DNA from: Apiospora phragmitis
Taxonomy: Eukaryota > Ascomycota > Sordariomycetes > Amphisphaeriales > Apiosporaceae
DNA: 64,000 nt
Assembly: GCA_038363925.1 (NCBI GenBank)
Contig: JAQQWL010000006.1
Location: forward strand, 2,770,501 to 2,834,500
Reading direction: 5' to 3'
This document shows positions 1 to 10,624 of the stretch, piece by piece. Position 1 is the stretch's first letter, and every line of letters begins with the position of its first letter. The notes beneath the pieces were generated by a model. That model did not search any database. It was not told the DNA's origin and worked only from the letters and a program-made list of their open reading frames with translations. A program made the translations under genes and the position numbers.

Positions 1-636
1 AACCCAAGTAGTGTTGATAGGCGTATAGCAATGCTTTCGAGGGAGGTGACTAATCCCTTCGTATTTTGTCCCGGAGGGCTGAACCATTACTTACTGTGTA
101 CTCCAATTCAGCTCCAATCATTGAAAACGAAGAGGCTACTTGTTGGGATTCCAGCGGTGTAGATAGGCGTGGCGAATTGGTTGACGGGAATATCCAACCT
201 CCACAGCCGCTGGGTAAGTTGGATTCCCCAATAGACGTTGGAAAGCTCTTAACAGACTCTCAGTGACAAATGAGAAGCCAATGAAGATCAGTGGACATAC
301 AGATACAGGGGCTCCCCTTATCTGCCCGTGGTACACTGATATAGGCTCAGGTAACTTGGCAGTTTTCTGTAAATGTGGTGGCGTACAGCGTCGTCAACTT
401 TCGGAGAACAAGTCTTAGAATGAAGAGAGGACTTCAGTTAACGCGTCCTGACAAAAAAAGCCATATAGCCCGATTGCCAAGACAAAGTATAGAATATCCG
501 TACAAACGAGGCACACTCCCATATACCATCTAACCAGGTGGTCAAAGGATGCTGGCTGTGACTATCCATCAGCCTTCCATCTGATAAATACGAGGATTGA
601 CCTGGCCCGTATGTATACGAATCCCTTACTCTAGAT
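1..636. other. Intergenic, left edge
   Basis: No supportable coding region, RNA gene or repeat was seen. The short open frames here have no family motifs, no ATG in a good context and no splice logic. The end of the P450 gene lies just to the right. Confidence 0.5.
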
Positions 637-2384
637 CTACTTTCTAGGCTTAGGGGTCAGAGCAACTTTCAGCTCTTCTTTCTTCCAGCTGGTGAACGCT
701 TTTTGTCTATTCAACCAACCGCGACTGGCTGGGTGCAGTCCCATGTCGAAGTTCCATATGACCCGAGACAAAATTGTCTTGATTTCGGCCATGGCAAGGC
801 TATTTCCCTCCATATTAGCAACGCGATAATATGTCGTTTCTCGGAAGGGAGTAACTCACTTCTTGCCGATGCAGTTCCTTGGGCCATACGAGAAAGGCTG
901 GCAGGCGGCTTTGTCATCCTTCTCGAAGCGCGGATCCCCGAGCCACCTTTCAGGATGAACGACTCGGGATCCGCAAAGTTGTGGCTCGACCGATCTGCCG
1001 CGAGCTGGTGAACCCCAACCGTGAAGCCGCCTGGGACGAACTGGCCACAGACTACCCTGCCCCCCTGCGGCACCACTCGAGGGGAAGACGGCGGGGCCTG
1101 GGGGACACAGCCGAAGCGATTCTTGCACTACCGCGTTCAGGTACGGAAGCTCGGCCGTGGTCTGGATCGTAATGTCTGTTTCGCTCTCGAACCGGGTTTG
1201 GATTTCCGCCGTGAGCCGCTCGAGCTTCTCCGGGTTCTCCAGGAGAAGGTAGGTTGCGCCCGTCAGCGCCGTGGCTGTGGTCTCGCTCCCGGCCACGATG
1301 AGCACCTGGGTGCAGACATACGTTTCCTCCATGGACATGGCCTTCTCGCCCTCTGCATTCAAGATGTACGACACTACGCGCACCGGGTTAGCTTGCAAGC
1401 CAAATCCCCATACATGATCTTACTACTCATCACCCCTCCTGGAAACAACAGGGTAACCTACGAAAGTCGGGACCATCCGTGGTCAGCTGCAACCGGCTGT
1501 TGACACGCTCCACCGTGAACATGAACTGGTCCATCCTGTTCTTGACCAATTTCTTCGGGACAAACAACCAGGCCAGGATACCGGGCAGCGGCTGCGAGAA
1601 GCGGCGTGCGGCGCGCATGAACACGCCATCCTGGAAAAGGTCAAACACGGCATCGATCCACCAGTGCCAGACGGCATCCCGAAGGCAATGAAAAGGCTCG
1701 CCAAAGGCCAAGTCGCCGATGATGTCAAAGGTGGTGAAGTTGTACCAGGCCGTCAAGTCCACCGCCGCAGCCGTGTCCGGGTCGGAAGCCTGTCCGTGCA
1801 GCTTCTGGATGAGCAGGTCGATGTAGCCCCGGATGACGCGCTCCTGGGCCCGCAGCGCCTTGTCCGAGAAGGCGGGGCTCTGTAGCCGGCGCATGAAGCG
1901 GTGGCCGGCATCGTCGGCGTCGACGATGCTTAGGATTCCCGAGGGAGCTTTGTTCCACCACTGGGGGTCCTTCTCAAAGTTGCCTGTGCCATCTCGATTT
2001 GGGAAGCCTAGAATAAAGGGGAAAAACACTTCAGCAAATTCTGTAGTTTGCTCAGTCTCTTTACCGTCACTTACCGTAAATTGCCGGCCATGCCCGACTG
2101 TCGGTATACGACAGCTCGTCGGGGGCTATGCGGACAATAGGCCCGTATTTCTCGTGCCAATCCTTCACTTTCCAGATACTAACGCCCTTGATGTCGTAGT
2201 AGGCATGGTAAAGCCTCGTAGCTCGTGCTAGTAAAGGCCCGGGATAAGATGCTAGGGGGTGGAAGTATACATTGTATACCGCCTTTCCCACAGCCCAGAG
2301 CAGAACGGTCACCGGCACAGCCAAGGCCAGCAAAGGCGCCCTGGATGAGGGCAATTGGCCGAAAGTCTGGATGAACTCGTCCAT
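637..2384 (-). CDS. Cytochrome P450 monooxygenase, with two one-base frame breaks
   Basis: A microsomal fungal P450 that would use NADPH-P450 reductase to hydroxylate a small molecule at the ER. Four exons fit: 2384-2075, 2007-1462, 1373-860 and 799-637, total 1533 nt (about 510 aa). The N-terminal membrane anchor is followed by the proline hinge. The I-helix AGSETT motif, the ExxR motif (ESLR) and the heme loop FSYGPRNCIGK with the Cys ligand are all visible; the heme loop is finished across the last intron (GKN-LAMAEIK). Inside exon 3 the frame changes at about 1079-1084 (one extra base after the ExxR region) and returns at about 951-957 (one base missing before the PERW motif). The roughly 42 codons between still read as normal P450 sequence in the shifted frame, so the net length is kept. 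These may be sequencing errors or early decay. The substrate is unknown; the sequence resembles fungal CYPs of secondary-metabolite clusters. Confidence 0.85.
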
Positions 2385-4191
2385 CGTCAATCAAAACATG
2401 ACGATGTCTTGAAGATGGAGGGCACGGTAGGAGAGAATAGCTTCCACCCAATCGGCCAGGACGAAAGAAGGGTCTCTGGGCATGCACTGAGGCCACAGGT
2501 TGGCTCAACAAATGATAAGCCTAGAATGCTTATAAATACCTACTCTCCAGGGTACCCAGAGCTCTAGCTTGAGTATATGGGAATACAGAGGGGCTGGTCC
2601 TTAAGTAAGGATTCATTACAGATTAGTTCATTATCCCTGATCAACAGAGTTAGAGCGAACATGACCGGCTCGGCCACATAGCTGCTGTACATGCATGGGG
2701 AAATCGAGCTGCCTCATTTCGACAAGCTCGCGATATACTCCATATTACCAAGTAAGCGGTTGATATTCTAAAGTGGCCTTATCCAGCAACAGTAGACTGG
2801 TGTCATGGCATGTACACCGCTCGTGTATCCAGCGTATCGAGAGCGGATACCGGGTCATACCAAGCCTTTTGTTTCTAGAAAGAATTGCTTGGTTTCTAGA
2901 AAGGACCCCTTGGCCTCACGGGAGCACCCTCGAGTCAGAAGGTAACAACCAATGGAGACACGGCGATCACAATCGTCACGAGGATAACATTTGTTTGTAC
3001 ATACGGAGGTCCCCTTCATAAGTCTTTTCTACCCCCTTGTCGCTACAAGGCGTCTTATCAGCTGGGATTCCGTCGGATACGTAATACTGTATAAGCGATA
3101 CTGTTTTAAACAGTTTACCTTCTAAACGTAAAGTCTAATTGGTTCGATAATCTCTGACGTGCTTCGTTTAGACTCTATAATACTTTACGGTAAAGCGACA
3201 GCTAGTCAGCAGCTGTGCTAAGAGACTTGGCGACAAGGGGAGGCGGAGAGAACTCTTGGAGGGGACCTCCGTATCGGAGCGGACAATAAAAGTACGAACA
3301 GACCATATCAATAAAGGCAACAGAGCCCGTTAATGAGTACCCCTGTGGGTATTACGACTGACTCGCTGTCCCCCGGCGGGGACCCTTGCATGCAGCAGGG
3401 GTCGACCCGCAACTTAACAGACTGACGGAATCTTTTTGGCTTTGTGACAAGGTCAAGGATCCGAGTACGGCGATAAGAAGGTGGCATGGGGACATCGACA
3501 ACGTCTCGAATTCGTTGCACAGGTAACTGATTGGAGCCCGTTACAGTATGCGATGCTTCGTCGGAGAATCTCCCGGTTATTTTTCTGTGCGTTGCGAGTA
3601 CACACTTATGGCAGCTAGCCTGTATAGAGAAGATGCTTCGGGAGTGTGCGATTGAACGCGTTTACGCGTCTGTTTCAATGCCATGATGACCTCCTAATAT
3701 ACCTAGCAGATACGGTTACTACCATGAAGAAAATCACCTAGCCATACCACCGAAGGGGCTCCCAATGGTATCCTCCATATCAACAGTACATGTCAGCGAC
3801 GGGGCCACCGAGTGAGACATAGTCCCACGAAGAAGGAAACTAGTAAGATAGGTATAATGAACATGGATCTATCTGTGTTTGAGATGGTCCCATTTCTAGA
3901 ATCTATCTGACCCATCGCCTGGATGCATGGTAATGCAACGGGTGGATTCCGGGGGAGGGCGTAATCGGATGTGATCTGAAAGACGCCAGTCTGACTGATG
4001 AACCTGAATAACAGGAGGGTATAAGGGGCTCGCTCGGTTTCACCAAGGACTGCTCGGTTGAACAATAACCTGCAAGTTTCCTTGCTTGTTTCCACTTAGA
4101 CCTAGCTTTTCCCCATGACCATTGTGTGTCTTCGGCCTCCGATCCATTGTACTCTCTGTAATTTTTTAGTCTAACTACCTAGGTGCTTAAG
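2385..4191. other. Intergenic region between P450 and prenyltransferase
   Basis: About 1.8 kb between the divergent P450 and prenyltransferase genes, presumably holding both promoters. The only structure recognised is the inverted-repeat element at 3001-3274. A 100-codon minus-strand frame at 3793-4095 has one hydrophobic segment but starts with GTG and resembles no family I know, so it is not called. Confidence 0.5.
3001..3274. mobile_element. MITE-like element with long imperfect terminal inverted repeats
   Basis: The left end (3001 onward, ATACGGAGGTCCCCT, then a C/T-rich run ending CCCCTTGTCGC near 3042) reappears in reverse complement at the right end (3274 back to about 3229). The first 15 bases match exactly and the next 30 or so match imperfectly. 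The inside is about 180 bp, AT-richer and non-coding. Size, paired ends and lack of a transposase fit a non-autonomous DNA element (MITE). No clean target-site duplication was found. It could also be a degraded solo hairpin. Confidence 0.55.
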
Positions 4192-5690
4192 ATGTCTGCA
4201 GCGGTTCAAAGTGCTGTTTACCAAACACCTCCTAGGGGGGAAGTTAGAAGCTATCTTCGACAGTTCATGCCCCACTCCACCCTGGAAGGAGGATACCTTG
4301 ACACTCGAGGCGCCTGTTGCCAACGAGCCTTGGTCACTGCTCAACCATGTCCTCGAGTTTCGCTCGACAGATGCCCAGTTCTGGTGGGAAAAGACAGGTC
4401 ACGTGTTTGCTCGGCTCCTACAGAGAGCAGGCTACACGCCAGCGGAGCAGTACCGCGAACTGCTGTTCTACGCCCTCTTCGTCGCGCCTGAGCTGGGCCT
4501 GGCACCTGACGAGAATGGTAATGTACGGGGCTGGCGGAGTCCCGGCACTCCAGACTCAACGCCCATCGACTTCAGCTGGGAGTGGGGCGCGGGGGACCAC
4601 GCCACCGTTCGCTACTCCTTTGAGCCCATCAGCCCCCATGCCGGCACACCTCTCGACCCCCTGAACCGGTCCGCCACCAACCGATGGATCGCAAAGCTCC
4701 GGGAACAGAACATGGTGCCCGGCCTGGACCTGGAGTGGTACGACCACTTCACCGGCCACATCCTGCCGCAGGAGGACATGGCGCGCACCAAAACGGCCGA
4801 TGTCTTCATCGAGGAGACGACGCCCAAGGCGGGCACCGTCGTGGCCCTGGACCTCGAGAAGACGGGCCCCGTCATGAAGATGTACATCTACCCGGGCCTC
4901 AAGGCGGAGGAGCTGGGCATCACCAACCTGCAGCTGGTGCAGCAGGCGATCCGCCGCCTGCCGCAGTACGCGGCCCTGCGCGTCGAGCCCCTGCTCGCGT
5001 ACCTAGACGAGGGCACGGCACGGTACGGCTTCGAGACGGGCATCCTCGGCATCGACTGCCTGAGGCCCGAGGACGGCGCGCGCATCAAGGTCTACGTGCG
5101 CGCCCCGCACACGACCGTCGACTACATGATGGACGCGCTCACGCTGGGCGGGCGGCTGCCCCTAAAGGAGAGCGAGGGGGCCGTCGCCGACCTCCGCGAC
5201 TTCTGGAACGCGTTCCTCGCCGACGCGCCCGCGGTCCTGCCCGCCGACGCGCCCGGGCGCGCCTCCCCCGGCTTCTACTACACCGTCGGCTGCGGCCAGG
5301 AGATCTCGCCCAAGGTCTACATCTCGCCGGGCTACTTCTGCAAGAGTGACGCCGACGTGCTCGGCCGGTTGCGCAAGTTCTTCAGCACGCGCCGCTCCGA
5401 CGGCATGATGGATAACTATGAGAAGGCCATGCAAGATATCTTGTAAGTAACATAAATTCACAGGGGGAGCCCACCTCCTCCCATTTGATCGATACCTGGA
5501 GGGGCTTGAGACTGACAGTTCCTTTCCATATAGCGACGCCCAGACGCTTGCAAGTCGTTGCGGAAGCCAGTACTACGTTGGCTGCGCTCTCCACAAGAAT
5601 AAGTTGCGGGTGGTCACCTATCTGAGCCCGCACACTTTTGACTGCGGGCGAGATCTAATCGCTGCTCGACGAGGCATGATGGAATCATAG
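4192..5690 (+). CDS. DMATS-type aromatic prenyltransferase, N-terminal frame break
   Basis: Fungal soluble ABBA-fold prenyltransferase that would transfer a dimethylallyl group to an indole or other aromatic acceptor. The long exon ends at 5442. A GTAAGT...TAG intron (5443-5533) leads to a second exon ending at 5690 (phase 2 joined cleanly, giving an F then DAQTLASRCGSQYYVG). Family hallmarks are the FWWEKTG segment, the ELLFYALFV helix, RYSFEPI with the conserved Glu expected to act as general base, and alternating Lys/Tyr strands (MKMYIYPGLK, IKVYVRAP, PKVYISPGY). The only ATG near the start (4192) is one base out of frame with the body. The two frames meet at a run of six G (4235-4240); one G fewer would make a continuous protein of about 468 aa. 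The acceptor substrate cannot be read from sequence. Confidence 0.85.
5443..5533 (+). other. Intron of the prenyltransferase gene
   Basis: Donor GTAAGT directly after codon phase 2 and acceptor CATATAG. Removing it joins two parts of a typical DMATS C-terminus. Confidence 0.8.
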
Positions 5691-5947
5691 CTTTCGTTAG
5701 TGGTTTGTACATATCGATGATGGGAAATGGGGCCATGCATTTGGGTGGGGAGGGTGTCATTTACGTCGAATCCGATGAGCATTGAACGAATATACTATGT
5801 TGTTATAAGTGTCATTTCAATAAAACATGCTAGAAAAAGAAATGGTTCAAATTGTGTACAGACGTATTATAAATAATGCTGTCGCATGCTCGTCTTGTGA
5901 ACATTCCGCTATCGGAAAAAACGTCAATACATATATCACCCCCTATT

Positions 5948-7246
5948 CTAGCAACCCCTCTCTCCACGAGACCGAGCAATATCATCCTCCAATACCCGAC
6001 ACGCCTTACCCGCCCCAACCTGCGCCCGCAACTCGTCCCGCATCCTTCCGGCATTCTCCCTGTACGTCGGATCCTTCAGGACCGCCTTCACGGCCGCCCG
6101 CATGCTCTCGACGCCGGGCCGCTCCGTGCCCAGGTCGACGCCGGCGCCCACGTGCCGCACGCGCGCCGCCGTGTCCTTCTTGTCCTCGGACGTGCCCGCG
6201 CACACCAGCGGCACCCCCGCCGCGAGCGCCTGCGTCACGCTGCCGTAGCCGCCGTTGGTCACAAGGGCGCTGCAGAGCGGCAGCAGCTGGTCGTAGGGGA
6301 CCCAGGGCGCGACGCGCACGTTGCTCTCGCTCTCCTGGCTCTCTTTCAGGCTCAGGGTGGTGCCGAGTCGGGCGCGGATGTTCTCCTCGTGCGGAGATGG
6401 CACAACCAGCAGGAGAGAGGGGTCGTCCTGCAGGGCCTCGATGGCGGGGATCAGGAGAGAGGTCGGGTCCATGGCGAAGGTGCCTTGCGTGATGCCGATG
6501 ATGTGCCGACCGGAAGACGCGGCGGCCAGGACATCATCCCACCATACCGGGAGATCAGGGGACTTGGTCTGCTGGCTTACCAGCGGCCCAACGTAGTGCG
6601 TTTGGGGCATGGCCTGGTGGTACTCGAGGGACGGGCACGAAGCTTGGATGTGCAGCTGCGCACTGTACTGCACCACGTCCGACTCGGAGAGCGGCTTCAG
6701 CCCCAGCGCCTCTCGCTGCGGGTTGATAACCGGTAGCGTCCATCTGTGCTGGCTCAGCAGCGTTCCGAGAGCCGAAGTCGGGGCGTGCTCCCCGGCGTCG
6801 GGCAGGTAGAGCGGAACGACGCCGAGGGTCGCGAAGAACGGGACCTCGCCCAGGTCGTACAGCGCCGCGGCCCCTTGCGGGAGCGCATCGTTGAGCAGGC
6901 AGTCCGGCGCGTACGACGCCAGGATGCGGCGCAGATCCGCGACCTGTGCGGCCAGGCGACCTCCGAAGAGGGCCTCGACGCACCCCTCCAGCGTAGTAGG
7001 CTCTGTGGTCTTGAGCATCGTGTCGACTTTGACAACCTCGTCAGTGGCCACAAATTGGGCCCCGGAGGCCTCGACCCGCGCTTTCTGGTCCGGACTCGCT
7101 AGCCACACGACCTCGTGGCCCCGTTGGACGAGGGCCTGCGCCACGGCCTGCATGGGCAGTACATGACCAGTGGCGTAGAAAGTGTGCAAGAGGAATTTCC
7201 ACTTCGGCTTGTCCCCTGCCGACGGGGCATCAGGTTGGGCGGACAT
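5948..7246 (-). CDS. GT1-family (UGT/MGT-like) glycosyltransferase
   Basis: Intronless 432-aa GT-B glycosyltransferase, predicted to move a sugar from a UDP-sugar to a small hydrophobic acceptor in the cytosol. The N-terminal acceptor domain has the FYATGHVLPM segment with the His usually serving as base. The C-terminal donor domain has VAPWVPYDQLLPLCSALVTNGGYGS, broken here as VAPWVPYDQLL and TNGGYGSVTQAL, matching the signature loop of this family although the usual HGG is NGG. No membrane segment is visible, unlike animal UGTs, so it is closer to macrolide-type and fungal single-domain enzymes. It is intact. It lies tail-to-tail with the prenyltransferase (257 bp apart) and head-to-head with the sulfotransferase-like gene, which suggests it decorates the same product. 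Confidence 0.85.
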   Translation of the reverse strand: MSAQPDAPSAGDKPKWKFLLHTFYATGHVLPMQAVAQALVQRGHEVVWLASPDQKARVEASGAQFVATDEVVKVDTMLKTTEPTTLEGCVEALFGGRLAAQVADLRRILASYAPDCLLNDALPQGAAALYDLGEVPFFATLGVVPLYLPDAGEHAPTSALGTLLSQHRWTLPVINPQREALGLKPLSESDVVQYSAQLHIQASCPSLEYHQAMPQTHYVGPLVSQQTKSPDLPVWWDDVLAAASSGRHIIGITQGTFAMDPTSLLIPAIEALQDDPSLLLVVPSPHEENIRARLGTTLSLKESQESESNVRVAPWVPYDQLLPLCSALVTNGGYGSVTQALAAGVPLVCAGTSEDKKDTAARVRHVGAGVDLGTERPGVESMRAAVKAVLKDPTYRENAGRMRDELRAQVGAGKACRVLEDDIARSRGERGC

Positions 7247-7831
7247 GATTGCTTGATGCTTCCTCAGTATTGGAACGTGGGCATCTTCTTTGATAACCCC
7301 CTCGAAGCACAGCTATATGGTTGTGTAAGAGCCCTTCGAAGGGCCGATTGTGAGTCGCCCACCCCATCTCGGCTGGCCGTCGCGTGCTACGAGCGTTACC
7401 CATAGACAAGGGCAGTCACAACGGTCTGGATCTGCCTTGTCCCTTACCGCCACCATAACCCAGCCTCTCTGCAGGTCAGATAGGAACATTTGCGAGATAG
7501 CCGCATTTGTCACGGCAATGTGTCAATAGCCAGATACGGTCGAAGGATTTAAGGTTCTTTCCGGGGGTTGATCCGCCAATAATACCATGCATATGCCGGA
7601 GCGGGTCCTCTAGCGATAATCCAGGGTGTGGTTGCCGGGTCCGGGGTCCAGGGTCCTGCCATGGGTCAGGGGTCAGGAAATGTTGAGGGGTGGTTGGCCT
7701 GCTCACAAAGATTAAGTAGACAATATCGCTATATCGAGAACATGATGTAGTGTTGCGATTGCGCCTCCTCAAAAAGAAGAGCTTGCTGCGATCGACCAGC
7801 CATTGAACATTATCGAGTATCAATCGCCAAA
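7247..7831. promoter_or_regulatory. Shared divergent promoter region
   Basis: 585 bp between the starts of the glycosyltransferase (-) and the sulfotransferase-like gene (+). This spacing would allow co-regulation. A GGGTCC/GGGGTCAGG-rich stretch lies at about 7636-7680. No specific binding site could be assigned. Confidence 0.35.
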
Positions 7832-8858
7832 ATGTCTCGAACTGCGTTGGACAAGCTACCAGAACCCTCACCACTGCGCCCCATGCGGGTCGTGGGACTT
7901 GGTGCAAGCCGGTAAGTGATGATCGCTTCTCGCAACATGCACAGAAACATACCAGGCTGACTGATATTGGAGGACGGGAACACTTGGCGTGTTTCTTGCT
8001 CTGAAAATACTCGGCTACCGGCCATTTCACATTTCGGAGCTACTTCCCCATGGCGTCCGACAGATGCAGGCGCTCGAAGAAGCGATGGTGGCAAGCTCCA
8101 CGGACAATCCTTTTACAAGGGCCGAGCTCGACAAGCTCTTCGGAGACTATGATGTAAGTTGGACCTTTGACCGCCAGACACGCCTCGCTAGCCGCCAGGC
8201 CAAGGTATTGACGACTGAGAAAGTGTTTGATCGAAAGCCCATGTTACTTGGGTAAGAGTGGCATCCAGGCATACATCGATGACCCAAACGTCAAATTCAT
8301 CCTTACACAACGAAGCCCCGAATCCTTCGCGAAGTCGCTGACCGGATCTCTGGGCTGCTACTACGCAAAGCTCCACGAGTGGCCGCTGACGGCGGCAAGA
8401 TTGTGCGACGGCTTCGTCTGGGAGCTGGAGAGGATGTTCCGGCTGATGACCTTCCGGTGGTCCCACGGGCTGCACCCGTCTGACCCCGGATTCCGGAGAG
8501 CTTTGGAGCAAAGCTACATTAAATAGTAGGTGGCCAATTACCAAACCAACCACTCTGTTGTCTTATATGGCAACTGACAAATCAAATCCAGCATGAAAAC
8601 TGTGCATTCACTTGTCCCGGCCGAGCGTGTCCTGGTACTTGACCTGGATAAGGGGTTTGGCTGGAGGAGATATGCGACTTTCTTGATTGTGAGGTTCCGG
8701 CGGAGCCGTATCCACGATCGAACTCCATGGCGGAGTTCCATGTGGCCGCCGAGATGGTATTGGCCCCGGCAGTCCGAAAAACAATGATGCTTCTGGCTAC
8801 GTCAGCCGTTGCTGTTGTTGGGATTGGTGCGTGGTATCTGCAGAGAATGCGTAGATAG
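7832..8858 (+). CDS. Sulfotransferase-like P-loop protein with C-terminal membrane segment
   Basis: Belongs to the fungal P-loop family often annotated as Sulfotransfer_4 or, wrongly, 'NAD-dependent epimerase'. Four exons fit: 7832-7911, 7973-8153, 8224-8525 and 8592-8858. The nucleotide-binding loop GASRTGTLG is assembled across intron 1. The DYDCLIESP segment is assembled across intron 2, whose acceptor is GAGAAAG. The 3'-phosphate-type motif FILTQRSPESF is present. The protein ends in a short hydrophobic segment (MLLATSAVAVVGIGAWYL), as many members do. In exon 4 the frame breaks at TGGAGGAG (8661-8669), where one G seems missing; after it the sequence reads EEICDFLD and continues normally to TAG at 8856. 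Enzymatic activity of this family is largely uncharacterised; sulfonation is an inference. Confidence 0.75.
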
Positions 8859-9602
8859 TGTGATTAAAACATCACACAAGTGCATTGGTAGTGTAGAATT
8901 CACATTACGACCCCTGAAAATATGCTTAATTATAAGATTTTATGCGCGTAGTACTGTCTAAAGTACCCATACACAACGTATAAGAAGCAGGCGACGTCCT
9001 CCTGAAGATGGGGGCTCTCGAAGGCTCGAGGACATTGATTGGTCTTTTTTGTGTCGTGCGATACGAAACAAGAACTTGGGTATTACGTCGGACAAGGTAA
9101 CCCCTGAGACCTCAGAAGTCGCTCTGTTATCTATGTGGGCTTTCACTACGGAGTATGCATGACTCGGACAAGGTGATAACGCAAACAGGGGTAAACAACC
9201 CCTGCCCTTCCGAGTCCCTGTTGACCCCAGACTCCGGGCTGAAGTGCTTCTAGAACTCCATAAGACTCACGATTATAAAGTCAAAGCCAAGGCAATGCCA
9301 GGCACCCTCCGGTCATCGCACCTCTTCTCTCCCTTAAGAGAGTTTTCACTAATAATTAGATTAATGCCAAGTGACAAGTGCTCTTTAAAAAAAAAAGGAG
9401 GTGAGAATACGATTGACCTCTCAGTACGGAGTAGTTCCAACTAGCTTCAATACGAGAACTTGGCGTTAGAAAAGTGTCCTATATGCGTTTCTGCATTGAA
9501 CACACCAACTTCAAGTTTAAAAATTACATAGCAGTAAATAGATTGATTGTTATTCCTTCACACAAACATCACGGCCCATAATACGTCAACTCCAGGTTCC
9601 AA
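8859..9602. other. Intergenic, two copies of TACGGAGTA
   Basis: No coding potential seen. Two copies of the palindromic 9-mer TACGGAGTA lie at 9147-9155 and 9425-9433. An A10 run is at 9389-9398. Confidence 0.5.
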
Positions 9603-10624
9603 ATGGTTGCACTTCAGAATGTTCAAAGGGAGGAAGTGCACACCAAGATTGACTATTTTGACGACCCTGGCGTACCCTTGGTCCCCATGGTGATTGGAGG
9701 GTGTGGACACCCCCCTCCAGAAGCTAATGTCTACAGAGTGATTATTGACTCTATCAACAGCCCGGGAAACCCAAGCGTCAACCAAAGATCGCAACGCCAG
9801 TGACCATCAGAAATGTCCGAGGGTGTGAGGACAGCTTCACCCTCGACAAACAAGGGTTTCAGTATGTCAAACGCAAGTCCAAGTTCACGAGCTTCGACGA
9901 CGCCGAGCTGGTCAAGCGAGAGCATTATCCGGAATTGGAAGTGATGCTGCAAGAAGTTCTAGAGACCACCAAGGGACTGTAAGCCAGCCGTATTTTTCGT
10001 TCCCCCCTTTATTCTTTCGTTGGGAGTATAAAAGGAGGACGGCTGACCGAAGACCCAAGCCCCAAACCCTCCAGCATCCACATGATGACGCACATCCAGC
10101 GCTACAGCCCCGTGGAAGGCGAGGCGCCCAAGGGCCCCGCGGGGCCGCTCTACGGCGTGCACGTCGACCAGTCCTTCGCGGCGGCCGAGGGCGTGGCGCA
10201 GCGCTGGCTCGGGGACCGGGCGGCGGAGCTGCTGCAGAAGCCGCGCTACATGATCATCAACATCTGGCGGCCGGTGCGCACCATCACGCGCGACCCGCTG
10301 GCCGTGTGCGACGCGCAGTCGGTGCCGGACTCGGACCTCGTCTTCGTGCCGGTCCAGTTCCCCGACCACAGGACCGAGGCCGTCGAGATCCGGCCACCCT
10401 CCCACGCCGGCGCGCACCGCTGGTACTTCATGGACCGGCAGACGCCTGAGGACGTCCTGCTGTTCAAGCAGGTCGACTCGTACGCGGGGCCCGGCGTCCC
10501 GCGCCGCACGCCCCACTGCGCGTTCAAGGATACCGGCCTCGAGGAGGGCGAGGGGGAGCCGAGGCAGAGCATAGAGATCCGGGCCTTTGTCTTCTTCGAC
10601 CAAGTAATCTCTGACGAGAATTAG
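9603..10624 (+). CDS. AsaB/GA4-desaturase-like oxygenase (CmcJ-like family)
   Basis: Resembles the fungal family annotated as GA4 desaturase or 7-alpha-cephem-methoxylase P8 chain, found in many biosynthetic clusters. The first part holds TPVTIRNVRG and FTLDKQGFQYV, the usual N-terminal signature. After an intron at 9979-10074 the body holds GVHVDQSF (an HxD pair), INIWRP and RTPHCAF (candidate distal His), then SIEIRAFVF. HxD...H plus a late Arg fits a non-heme Fe(II)/2-oxoglutarate-type active site; that reading is inference. Between 9670 and 9790 the reading frame changes from that of the ATG (9603) to that of PVTIRNVRG. Either a further intron ending at AACAG (9760) or a one-base break explains it; I could not decide. 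The stop is TAG at 10622. Confidence 0.7.

Noticed and set aside
3793..4095. 100-codon minus-strand frame with a hydrophobic end
   Set aside because: Starts with GTG, has no family motif and lies in a promoter region.
4684..5349. Long second-frame open reading in the GC-rich prenyltransferase exon
   Set aside because: Shadow frame rich in Arg/Gly/Pro caused by high GC; the DMATS motifs are in the other frame.
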